DNA of 16,747 nt from Brooklawnia sp049651565 (GTDB lineage Bacteria > Actinomycetota > Actinomycetes > Propionibacteriales > Propionibacteriaceae), in contig NZ_JBASCI010000064.1 of assembly GCF_049651565.1 (NCBI RefSeq), positions 1 to 16,747 on the forward strand, written 5' to 3'. The notes under the pieces are model-generated. The model saw only the letters and a program-made list of their open reading frames with translations. It did no database searches and was not told the origin of the DNA. This document shows positions 6,173 to 13,138 of this stretch, piece by piece; position 1 is the stretch's first letter; every line of letters starts with the position of its first letter. The position numbers and the translations under genes are program-made.

Positions 6173-7294
6173 CTAATGGGTCAGCACCGGCAGCACGACC
6201 CCGGCGGCGGTGGCGAGCGCGCGTAGCCCCGCGATGATCGCCGCCACGGCCTCGATCTCACCTGCGGTGGCGGCAGCGGCCGCGGCCACTTCTGCCAGGG
6301 CGATCAGGATGGCGAGCAATCCCGCGACGAGGCGCACCCGGTTGAAGTATTCAACGTAGTCACCCTTGATGCACAGCGTCCAGAAGATCAGCCCACGCAC
6401 CGGGCGGCGCAACTCCAGGACCGGCTGCAGGTTCTCACCGTTCGGGCCGATCATCGGGGTGAGTGGGATCTCGCGGGTCGCGGGTGTACCGGCGTCCCGG
6501 CACGTACGGCAGGCCCGCGCTGGTGTAGTCGTTGAGGATGTTGATCAGCTTCAACGTCGCGTCCCGCGCACCGCTCACGCTGGCCGGCTTGATCTCGTAC
6601 CACTCCGACGCCGAACCAGCGCGGCGCAGGATGTCGGGCCGGCGTCGTCCCTGCAGGTGCGAAACCTGCCCCGGTGACAGGTGCGGATGCTGCGCGGCGA
6701 GGAAGTTCGCGTACGGGGTGGAGCTCTTGGAGTCGTCGAAGAAGTCACCCGGCCCGGATGGCGCTATCAGGGTGCGGAAGTCCCGGAAAACCCGCGGTTC
6801 AACTATCACTTCCCCGAACCACTGGGCAATGATTGGGCCGAGCTCCATCGACAGCCGGAGCAGATCCTGTCCCGCAGTTCGAACAGGTCGAGGACCTTTT
6901 GCCCGATCGACGGCTCGAAGAGGGCGAGCTCTGCGCGGCCGGCCTTGTACGGGTCCAGCGCCAGCGTCCCAGGCTTGTCGGGCACGAAGGCGAGCGAGTC
7001 GTCCTCCAGGTAGCGGATCTCGGCGTCCAGCGCGTTGGCGGTGCCGACGCCGACGACCGGGTTGTTGGGGACGAGCCCGCGGTCGGCCTTGTAGGCTCTG
7101 ATCGCCGCTCCGGTTTCTCCGCCGACGCTGAAGATGCCGTCGATGTCGGTGGTGGGCATCCCGTAGCCGACGGCGACCAGCGCGGCCTGGACGCGCGCCA
7201 CCGCGTCCGAGGTCTCGGGGGCAACCATGCGTCGCTGGCCGGAAGCGACAGCCTGCAGATCGGTGCTCGAGCCGAGGAGGATGGACGTCAACAT
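6173..7294 (-). pseudogene. Peptidoglycan-binding domain fused to a possible PD-(D/E)XK nuclease domain; two frameshifts
   Basis: Three overlapping minus-strand frames join into one protein of about 370 residues. First part (from ATG 7294, AGGGGAG nine bases upstream): LTSILLGSSTDLQAVASGQR, then a PG_binding_1-like domain at residues 28-90 with VARVQAALVAVGY, DIDGIFSVGGETGAAIRAYK and GTANALD. The frame breaks near 6862-6872 (RDR followed by DLLRLSMELGP; one base lost). Second part: VIVEPRVFRDFRTL, RRRPDIL and SEWYEIKPASVSG, a spacing of PD then ExK typical of restriction-type nucleases. The frame breaks again near 6470-6480 (one extra base in a C-rich run), continuing REIPLTPMIGPNGENLQPVLEL and ending in an Ala-rich hydrophobic helix. 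No signal peptide is seen. Similar architectures occur among secreted effectors; nuclease activity is inferred, and the frameshifts could be sequencing errors. Confidence 0.6.
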
Positions 7295-7438
7295 CGTGGG
7301 GATCTCCCCTGCCGTCATAACGCTGGCCGGCCCGGTTGGTCGGTCGATGGGCAAAGGATCGCTGACAAGGTGACGCGCCACAAGAGACGACCGGCCACAG
7401 TTGCTGGTGCTCGGCTCGGGCGTAGGCAGAGCGTCGAA

Positions 7439-7877
7439 TCAGGCTCGCTGTCGGGGTAATGTGCCGTAGCGATTGGCGTAGTGACGCCCTGCCTTCGGGT
7501 GGGTGAACTTGAGTGCGGACCAGACGTCGTCAACGCGCAGGCAGGTGCTCTCGACCATGCCCAGGTCGTACCCAATGGGGATCACGATCTTCAGGTTCAG
7601 GTCGGTGCCGAGCCGGCCACCCTTGGGCCACGAGATCCATAGCATGCCACCGACCCGAAGGTGGTCACGCAGCCCGGGGAACCGCTCGGAGCTGATCCTG
7701 CCGGTGGACAAACAAGTGCAGGTAGCCGAACTCGCCGACCAGCCGGTCGGCCAAGTCGAGTTGAGGCAGGCGCATCGCCGTCAGCGCGGACGCCGGGGCG
7801 TCCTCGATGAGCGCCCGGGAGCCCGGCTTGATGCCCATCTTCTGCGCGACCGTGCGGGCGGGTTTGGGATCTGCCAT
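7439..7877 (-). pseudogene. DUF3052-family protein with one frameshift
   Basis: The first frame, from ATG 7877, reads MADPKPARTVAQKMGIKPGS, then GEFGYLHLFVHRQDQL. The second, from about 7690 to 7439, reads ERFPGLRDHLRVGGMLWISWPKGG, LGTDLN and VESTCLRVDDVWSALKFTHP. Together they give about 145 residues with the order and motifs (KLGIKPG, LFV, GGxLWxxWPKG, DDxWSALKF) of the small DUF3052 family, whose function is unknown. One base is missing near 7685-7695. An upstream ATG at 7904 is also in frame; the GGAGG lies directly against the 7877 ATG, too close for normal use, so the true start is uncertain. The frame break may be real decay or a sequencing error. Confidence 0.65.
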
Positions 7878-7980
7878 CCTCCAGTATTCGTCACACGCGA
7901 CCATCAGTGGGTGGTGGGACCGTTCGATTCAACCCCGGCCGCGTCTGCTCAGGCCAGCATCGACCGGGCGCAACAATGCG

Positions 7981-8295
7981 TTAGTCGAAAAGCGGTATGT
8001 CCAGATCGTAGGCAAGGATGATGGCCCGGGCCAGCTCCGCCTCCTGCGCGGCAGTGAGATACCCGACTGTCCGCCCGAGCATTCTGGTCGGAATTGTGAC
8101 GACGTTGTCGAGCGAAATGACGCCGTCGTGGTCGAGGCCATTGGCTCGTCCGACAAGCACCTCGCTGGACAGACCCTTGATGGTCGATGTGATGGGAGCG
8201 ATCGTCACCTTCGTCATCGCGGCGCGGGCCGCCTCTCGGGTGAGCACTACAACCGGCCGAGTCTTGTCCACACGGGCCAAGCAGATCTCCCGCAC
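7981..8295 (-). CDS. MazF/PemK-type toxin (endoribonuclease)
   Basis: A protein of 104 residues, within the normal range. The family cleaves single-stranded RNA at short sequences and halts growth when its antitoxin is lost. Seen: MREICLARVDKTRPVVVLTREAAR, VTIAPITSTIKGLSSEV at about residues 30-46, GLDHDGVISLDNVVTIP and GYLTAAQEAELARAI, the pattern of the compact actinobacterial MazF group. It lacks the longer N-terminal strand RGxVWxV of other members, as is usual for this group. The GTG start at 8295 lies three bases after the antitoxin stop, with GAGGAC as a weak ribosome binding site, so translation is coupled to the antitoxin. Confidence 0.87.
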   Translation of the reverse strand: MREICLARVDKTRPVVVLTREAARAAMTKVTIAPITSTIKGLSSEVLVGRANGLDHDGVISLDNVVTIPTRMLGRTVGYLTAAQEAELARAIILAYDLDIPLFD

Positions 8296-8298
8296 CGA

Positions 8299-8532
8299 TC
8301 AGTCCTCGACCGACATGTGGCCGACTGTCCACTCGACCAAGTCGTCGAGCTCGTTCGCTGCCCCTTCCTGGCGAAGGATCTTCACATCCTGTTCAGCCGC
8401 CTGCCTCCGCATCTCTCTTTCGAGAGCACGCGCAACCAGAGCGGCCCGGCTAGGGGCTTTGCCGGCTGCGACCGTGTAATCAAGAAACGCCACCATTTCA
8501 TCGGGGAGGCGGATCGCGATCTGTACTGTCAT
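8299..8532 (-). CDS. Ribbon-helix-helix antitoxin of the MazEF pair
   Basis: A protein of 77 residues directly upstream of the toxin gene. Seen: TVQIAIRLPDEMVAFLDYTV (a ribbon strand followed by helix A), then PSRAALVARALEREMRRQA (helix B) and an acidic C-terminal tail EGAANELDDLVEW, typical of the unstructured part that wraps the toxin. The ribbon-helix-helix N-terminus is expected to bind the operon's own promoter. No ribosome binding site precedes the ATG at 8532; instead TATTAT ends six bases before it, pointing to a leaderless message. Confidence 0.86.
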   Translation of the reverse strand: MTVQIAIRLPDEMVAFLDYTVAAGKAPSRAALVARALEREMRRQAAEQDVKILRQEGAANELDDLVEWTVGHMSVED

Positions 8533-8565
8533 GAACCAATAATACCAGATCGAATCCCGTATTGG
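8533..8565 (-). promoter_or_regulatory. Leaderless promoter and possible operator of the toxin-antitoxin operon
   Basis: On the minus strand an extended -10, TGG then TATTAT (8547-8539), is followed by six bases and the antitoxin ATG, so the transcript should begin at the start codon. CCAATA (8536-8541) and TATTGG (8560-8565) form a 6-bp inverted repeat around the -10, a candidate site for autoregulation by the antitoxin. No clear -35 is visible. Confidence 0.5.
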
Positions 8566-8745
8566 GATGGACAGCGCTTTGAGATACGCCCGACATAGCT
8601 AAGCGCGCTACTCACAGCCCAAGATCAACCTCGTCAACATCGACGAAGTTGGACCCGCGGTCCGATGGACACCGCCTGTCAGCGGCGCACACTGGTGGCG
8701 TCCCCACCGGGCGGTGGTCGTCCGGTCACGGACGGGAGGTGTGAC

Positions 8746-9123
8746 ATGCTCGCCAACTACGTCGCAATCCCGACTATTCCGGTCGCCGATCTGCAACGCG
8801 CCAGGGACTTCTACGAAAACGTGCTCGACTTCCAGCCGGTATCTGAGGGCGTAGAGGGCGTCCGCTATCGCAGCGGCGACGGCCAGTTCCTCGTGTATCC
8901 CTCCGAGTACGCCGGCACCAACGAGGGCACCTCGATGTCCTTCCAGATACCGCACGCCGAGTTCGATACCGAGGTCACTGCCCTGCGCGAGAAGGGGCTG
9001 GAGTTCCTGACGTTCGACGCCGAGGGGATGACCTGGGACAACGGCGTCGCCACCTTCGGCGGCGAGAGAGGGCTCTGGTTCGAGGACCCGGACGGCAACA
9101 TCCTCTCGGTGGAGACACACTAG
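8746..9123 (+). CDS. VOC-family (glyoxalase/bleomycin resistance-like) protein
   Basis: A protein of 125 residues with the paired beta-alpha-beta-beta-beta units of the vicinal oxygen chelate fold. Seen: YVAIPTIPVADLQRARDFYENVLDF at residues 4-28, GVRYRSGDGQFLVYPS, MSFQIPHAEFDTEVTALREKGLEF and GLWFEDPDGNILSVE at the end, the typical last strand. Members are metal-dependent lyases, dioxygenases or drug-binding proteins; the metal site here is incomplete to the eye, so the activity is unknown. The ATG at 8746 follows GGGAGGTG at 8734-8741; longer in-frame starts upstream lack a ribosome binding site. Its TAG stop overlaps the stop of the convergent acyltransferase gene. Confidence 0.85.
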   Translation: MLANYVAIPTIPVADLQRARDFYENVLDFQPVSEGVEGVRYRSGDGQFLVYPSEYAGTNEGTSMSFQIPHAEFDTEVTALREKGLEFLTFDAEGMTWDNGVATFGGERGLWFEDPDGNILSVETH

Positions 9124-9923
9124 GGACGCTGGCCGCCTGCGTGAGCCCCGGTTTCGTCCAGCCCGGCTGCGGACTCGATCAGCTCGGTGAGGCGGCTGGC
9201 GAACCGGGCGGCCGGCGCGCCGTCCACGACCGCATGGTCGAACGACAGGGTCAGCGATAGCAGTTCGCGGTTGCTGAGCACGCCGTCGACGAACCTGGGT
9301 TTGCGGGTGATGCCGCCCACCGTGACCATCAGGGTCGGCGGCGCGATCGGGATGCCCCAGCCGCCGTGCGCGAACATGCCCAACGAGCTCAACCCGACCG
9401 TGCCGCCGAACCGGCGGAACAGGAACGGGTTGCCCATCGCAATGCGCCACGGAAATCCGCGGACGAACCCGGGCAGCGTCGCGAATGCGCGTGCCCCTTG
9501 GTAGCGCTGCCGTCCCACCGAGTCGTCGGGACGCTGCGCCCGCCGCATCTCGGCGCTCAACTCGGCCACGCTCTTGGTGTTAACCGCGCGGAACAGGTGC
9601 GACTTCACGATCTTCTGGCCGGATTCCTCGACCTCGATCTGGGTGTTGATGTCGACGTCGTCGAAGATGACCAGCCGGCGACCCTGACGGTAGGCATGCA
9701 CCGTCCGGTCGGCGATGACGGCCTGCGCCACCGCCCACATGACGTATGCCGTGAACGAGATGTCTTGCGGGCTCTGCCGGATCATCCACTTGGCCCGGGT
9801 CACGTCCACCTCGACCAGCCCGTGGATCATCCGCTTGCGCCGCCCGGCATCCAGGACGTCGAGGTACATCCTCCGAATAGTGAGGAACGGGCGGGTGCTG
9901 TAACCGCTTGCGTCGGCAGCCAT
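9120..9923 (-). CDS. Stand-alone 2-oxoacid dehydrogenase E2-type acyltransferase domain protein
   Basis: A protein of 267 residues that corresponds to the catalytic core of E2 subunits (dihydrolipoamide acyltransferase, chloramphenicol acetyltransferase-like fold). Seen: ISFTAYVMWAVAQAV at residues 55-69, QIEVEESGQKIVKSHLFR, VGLSSLGMFAHGGWGIPI at 176-193, and the active-site pattern LSFDHAVVDGAPAARF at 227-241 with His230 and Asp234. Lipoyl and E1/E3-binding domains are absent, and no E1 or E3 gene is near, so it is unlikely to serve a normal dehydrogenase complex. It may acylate a small molecule or another carrier; the substrate is unknown. The ATG at 9923 has no ribosome binding site but a -10-like TAAGTT six bases upstream, suggesting leaderless expression. 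Confidence 0.86.
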   Translation of the reverse strand: MAADASGYSTRPFLTIRRMYLDVLDAGRRKRMIHGLVEVDVTRAKWMIRQSPQDISFTAYVMWAVAQAVIADRTVHAYRQGRRLVIFDDVDINTQIEVEESGQKIVKSHLFRAVNTKSVAELSAEMRRAQRPDDSVGRQRYQGARAFATLPGFVRGFPWRIAMGNPFLFRRFGGTVGLSSLGMFAHGGWGIPIAPPTLMVTVGGITRKPRFVDGVLSNRELLSLTLSFDHAVVDGAPAARFASRLTELIESAAGLDETGAHAGGQRP

Positions 9924-9941
9924 GGCGAGAACTTACTCGCC
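9924..9941 (-). promoter_or_regulatory. Leaderless promoter embedded in an inverted repeat, for the E2-type gene
   Basis: Read on the minus strand: GGCGAG, TAAGTT, CTCGCC, then ATG. The outer hexamers are perfect inverted repeats and the hexamer between them matches the TANNNT -10 element. The -10 ends six bases before ATG, so transcription should start at the A of the start codon. A protein bound to the repeat would cover the -10 completely. No convincing -35 is seen. Confidence 0.55.
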
Positions 9942-9998
9942 TCGTCGCGCGCAGGAGTTGCGGGGTCTGCTTGTCGTCGTGAGCCCGCTGGCCATTAC

Positions 9999-10039
9999 TG
10001 GGTGCAGCCAGGAGCCCAGATCAACACTCTCTGCACCCA
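9999..10039. repeat. 9-bp inverted repeat upstream of the nitrilase fragment
   Basis: TGGGTGCAG (9999-10007) and CTGCACCCA (10031-10039) are perfect inverted copies with a 23-base loop. They lie just before the point where recognisable nitrilase coding sequence begins. This could be an mRNA hairpin, a protein site or the scar of an element involved in the deletion; nothing else supports one choice. Confidence 0.6.
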
Positions 10040-10109
10040 ATCCTGGGACAAATCCGGGCCAGGGGTGGGGTGGCGCCTCCCGCTAGTTGTCGGGGCTCTG
10101 GCCGTCGGC

Positions 10110-10619
10110 TGGAAGACCAGCGAGGGCGACCAGATGCAGGCCGTCGAGCTGCCCTTCGCCAAGGTCGGCTTCAACATCTGCTACGAGGCCGAGATCCCCG
10201 AGTGCGCGTCCTCGCTTGCCGAGCAGGGCGCCGAACTGATCCTGTGCCCGTCCTACACCTTCACTGAGTACGGCTTCTGGCGGGTGCGGCACTGCGCCCA
10301 GGCCCGCGCGATCGAGAACCAGGTGTACTTCGTCCACTGCTCGACCGGCGGCCAGGGTGCCGGCCCGATCCCACCCGGCTGGACGCAGAGCTCGATCCTG
10401 TCCCCCGCCGACACCCCCTGGACACCCAAGGGCATCGTCGCCGAAGCGGCGGTCAACGAAGAGGTGGTCGTCTCAGGCACCGTCGACCTCGACGTGCTCC
10501 GGCAGAACCGCATCGACGGCGCCGCGACGACGTACAAGGATCGCCGCCGCCGCGCCGAGCTGTACCGCAGCTGGCCCAGCCACCTTGAACAACTCCAAAC
10601 CGCAACAACGAATTCTTAA
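10110..10619 (+). pseudogene. Nitrilase/carbon-nitrogen hydrolase, C-terminal part only
   Basis: Recognisable sequence starts at WKTSEGDQMQAVELPF and includes VGFNICYEAEIPE with the nucleophile Cys, GAELILCPSYTFTEYGFWRVR, ARAIENQVYFVHCSTGGQ and a C-terminal basic helix ending in TAA at 10617-10619. The family hydrolyses amides or nitriles with a Glu-Lys-Cys triad. The N-terminal 110-130 residues that hold the Glu and Lys are missing; the frame stays open upstream but shows no similarity and crosses sequence belonging to the acyltransferase gene on the other strand. The remnant overlaps the ribosome binding site of the next gene, so the two were an operon. As it stands it cannot be an active nitrilase. 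Confidence 0.72.
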
Positions 10620-10633
10620 GGAGGAGCAATACC

Positions 10634-11554
10634 GTGGGTTCCATCAAATTGCCGGAGGGCAAGAAGATCGCCGTCAACCTGGGCACCGACTTCGACGCCC
10701 AATCGCTGTGGCTGGGAGGCTTCAACAAGCCGAGCCCATCATTCATGTCGCGCGGTGAATTCGGGGCCCGCGTCGGGGTGCCGCGGCTGCTCGAGCTCTA
10801 CGACCGCTTCGGTGTCAAGACCACCTGGTTCACCCCGGGACACACCGTCGACACCTTCCCCAGTGAGTGCGAGGCGATCGCGGCCGCCGGGCACGAGTTC
10901 GGCCACCACGGCTACTTCCACGAGAACCCGACGCTGATCGACGCCGGCACCGAGGACGAGCTCGTCGAGCGGGCCTTCGACACCTTCCAGCGCCGGCTCG
11001 GCGTCCGCCCCACCGGGTACCGCTCGCCCTACTGGGACTACTCCGACAACACCCTGGACATGGTCGAGAAGTACGGCTTCAAGTACGACTCGTCGCTGAT
11101 GGGCCGCGACCTCGAGGCCTACCGCCCGCAGCGCTGGGCCATCGACTGGCTCAACGGCAACACCCAGGGCAAGGCCGCCAACGTGGTCGAACTGCCGGTC
11201 AGCTGGTACCTGGACGACTTCCCGCCGCTGGCCTGCGTGACCGGCGTCCAGGCCGGGCAGCAGGACTCCAACACCATCTACGAGCGCTGGCGCGACATCT
11301 TCGACTACGGCTACGAACGCGTCCCCAACGCCATCTTCATCTCCTGCGTCCACCCGCAGATCGTCGGCCAGGCGCACCACATGCTGTGGTACGAGCGGCT
11401 GCTGGAGCACATCGCCAGCAAGGACGGCGTCTGGTTCGCCACCACCGATGAGATCGCCGACTGCTGGGTCGACGACGAGCAGGATCTGGCCAACATGGAG
11501 CTGGAGGACGTCCGGACCACCTCAGCCAGGCCCGACTACTACCCCAACTTCTAG
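10634..11554 (+). CDS. NodB/PuuE-type polysaccharide deacetylase-fold hydrolase
   Basis: A protein of 306 residues, cytoplasmic (no signal peptide). Seen: NLGTDFDAQS at residues 15-23 with the Asp pair, KTTWFTPGHTVD, GHEFGHHGYFHENP at 86-99 with the metal-binding His residues, GYRSPYWDYSDNTL at 128-140, and FISCVHPQIVG at 235-245. This is the NodB fold, but the broad pattern fits the branch that opens cyclic amides (PuuE allantoinase, cyclic imidase) more than sugar deacetylases. The partner nitrilase gene upstream would then hydrolyse the resulting half-amide; this pathway is an inference. The GTG at 10634 has AAGGAGGAG at 10618-10626, overlapping the nitrilase stop. It is intact although its operon partner is truncated. 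Confidence 0.82.
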   Translation: MGSIKLPEGKKIAVNLGTDFDAQSLWLGGFNKPSPSFMSRGEFGARVGVPRLLELYDRFGVKTTWFTPGHTVDTFPSECEAIAAAGHEFGHHGYFHENPTLIDAGTEDELVERAFDTFQRRLGVRPTGYRSPYWDYSDNTLDMVEKYGFKYDSSLMGRDLEAYRPQRWAIDWLNGNTQGKAANVVELPVSWYLDDFPPLACVTGVQAGQQDSNTIYERWRDIFDYGYERVPNAIFISCVHPQIVGQAHHMLWYERLLEHIASKDGVWFATTDEIADCWVDDEQDLANMELEDVRTTSARPDYYPNF

Positions 11555-11558
11555 CACC

Positions 11559-11585
11559 TTGGACGCTGCCGCCGTTCGCTAAACT
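11559..11585 (+). promoter_or_regulatory. Possible promoter of the two-component operon
   Basis: TTGGAC at 11559-11564 and TAAACT at 11580-11585, separated by 15 bases, shorter than the ideal 17. It begins only five bases after the stop of the deacetylase-fold gene and lies about 40 bases before the kinase start. Confidence 0.35.
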
Positions 11586-11623
11586 TGCCTGACCAACCCG
11601 CGGACGGCGGCGGCGGAGGTGGG

Positions 11624-13138
11624 ATGAAACCGGACGAGCAGCAAACGCTGAGGCGCAGACTCTCGCTGCTCGCGTCCATCTCCGACCTCCTCGCCGACAT
11701 CACCCGCTCCTCCCGGGCCGAGGCCGCTTTCCTGCTTTCCCCCGCCGACCAAGCGCAGCAACGCGTGGTGCTCGGGGCCACCAACGACCACTTTCAGCCG
11801 TTCGAGCCCGTCCGGTTGTCGATGGGCCCCGGACGCCGGGTCACCCTCGGCTCACGGATGCGTCCTTGGGTCACCAGCGCTCCCGAAGCGGTCGTGGTGC
11901 GCACCGGTGCCACCGACAGTGCGGTGCTGGTGCTGTTCGGGGTTTCCAGGTTCGAGGCGACAGCACCCGTCGCCGAGACCGCCATGGCCGACTGGTGGCG
12001 GCGCACCGACCAGATCCGGCTGCGCGACGTCGACCGCGCCTACCGGTTGGTGGCCGAGGCGGCCGCATCCCTGCTCAATCCTGACCACGTCGCAGACCTG
12101 GTGCTCCTCGGCGCGCGGCGGTTGACCGGCAGCGATGCCGCCTATCTCGCGCTGCCGGTGGACGACCACAACTACGCTTTCTCGCGAACCGCCGGCCTGC
12201 GAACGGCCACCTTCCGCACGCTAAGGGTGGGCCCCGCCCAGGGGATCGGAAGCATCGCATCCGAACGTGGCATCCCGGTCAGGTCGCTCAACTACAACTC
12301 CGATCCGAGGTTCTCCCGCCAGATGCACGAGGTGACCCGGCGCGAGGGCATCTACTCGGCGATGGCCATCCCGGTGCTGGACGACAACGCCGTCGCCGCC
12401 ATCCTCTACGTTGCCAACCACGCCCCGCTGGCCTACCACCAGACCGACGAGCGCGTCCTGCAGGACTTCGCCGAGGCGATCAACCTCTCGCTGCAGGCGA
12501 CGATGAGCCGCGAAGAACTGCTGGAGGCCGGACGGCAGGCCGAACGCCAGGCCCTCGGCCGGCACCTGCACGATCGGCTCGGCCGGCACGTGTCGCAGCT
12601 GTCGAGGTTGGTCGCCGCGCAGCCCGACCAGCCGGCAGGTGGTGCGCTGGCCGAGGTGTCGGCGGTGGTTGCCGAACTGGCCAGATCACTGCGGGAGGAC
12701 ATCGACTCGCTGATGGGTGGGGCCGAGCCGCCGTTGCTGTCGCCGGCCGAAGTGGCGGCGGAGATCTGCCGGGTGCCGAGCATCGCGGGGTTGCGCCGGA
12801 TCGTCCAGGTGAGGGGACGGCCCGGTGAGAGCGAGTACGACCCGGTGCTGCCGGCCAACGTCTCCGAGGCGTTGCGGCGCGTCGGCCAGGAAGCCGTCTT
12901 CAACGCGGAACTGCACAGCAACGGCACCTCATGCACCGTCATCCTGCAGTTCGTGGCCGACAAGTGGTCGCTGACCATTCGCGACGACGGCAGCGGCTTC
13001 GGCGCGAAGGCACCCGAGACCGGCCACTTCGGCCTGCAATTGATGCGCCAGGCGGCGCAGGACGCCGGGGGCAGAGTGGAGATCCACGGTGATCAGAACG
13101 GAGTGCAAGTCGAGTGCACCATCCCGGTAGCAAGATGA
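11624..13138 (+). CDS. Cytoplasmic sensor histidine kinase with GAF domain (NarL-partner type)
   Basis: A protein of 504 residues without transmembrane segments. Seen: an N-terminal region of about 130 residues of unknown type; a GAF domain at roughly 135-290 (AYRLVAEAAASLL to VAAILYVANHAPLAYHQTDERVLQDF); the dimerisation and phosphoacceptor region ERQALGRHLHDRLGRHVSQL at 307-326 with His316 followed by Asp; and an ATPase domain with N-box QEAVFNAELHS (Asn427), DDGSGFG at 454-460 and GHFGLQLM at 467-474. It autophosphorylates and passes phosphate to the regulator encoded next. The GAF domain probably senses a small molecule or redox state. The ATG at 11624 follows GGAGG at 11615-11619; an earlier in-frame start at 11585 would encode a glycine run and is less likely. 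Confidence 0.88.
   Translation: MKPDEQQTLRRRLSLLASISDLLADITRSSRAEAAFLLSPADQAQQRVVLGATNDHFQPFEPVRLSMGPGRRVTLGSRMRPWVTSAPEAVVVRTGATDSAVLVLFGVSRFEATAPVAETAMADWWRRTDQIRLRDVDRAYRLVAEAAASLLNPDHVADLVLLGARRLTGSDAAYLALPVDDHNYAFSRTAGLRTATFRTLRVGPAQGIGSIASERGIPVRSLNYNSDPRFSRQMHEVTRREGIYSAMAIPVLDDNAVAAILYVANHAPLAYHQTDERVLQDFAEAINLSLQATMSREELLEAGRQAERQALGRHLHDRLGRHVSQLSRLVAAQPDQPAGGALAEVSAVVAELARSLREDIDSLMGGAEPPLLSPAEVAAEICRVPSIAGLRRIVQVRGRPGESEYDPVLPANVSEALRRVGQEAVFNAELHSNGTSCTVILQFVADKWSLTIRDDGSGFGAKAPETGHFGLQLMRQAAQDAGGRVEIHGDQNGVQVECTIPVAR

Noticed and set aside
7503..8598. Plus-strand frames of 172 and 263 codons across the DUF3052 and toxin-antitoxin region
   Set aside because: Both run opposite to recognisable minus-strand genes and lack family motifs.
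8650..8745. Small palindromes (GGACC-CGC-GGTCC near 8651, CCACC-GGGC-GGTGG near 8705) before the VOC gene
   Set aside because: Arms of five bases are expected by chance in such GC-rich DNA; no -10 or -35 element goes with them.
9366..10109. Upstream extension of the nitrilase frame into a protein of 417 residues
   Set aside because: The added part lies antisense to the acyltransferase gene, has no nitrilase similarity and no ribosome binding site.
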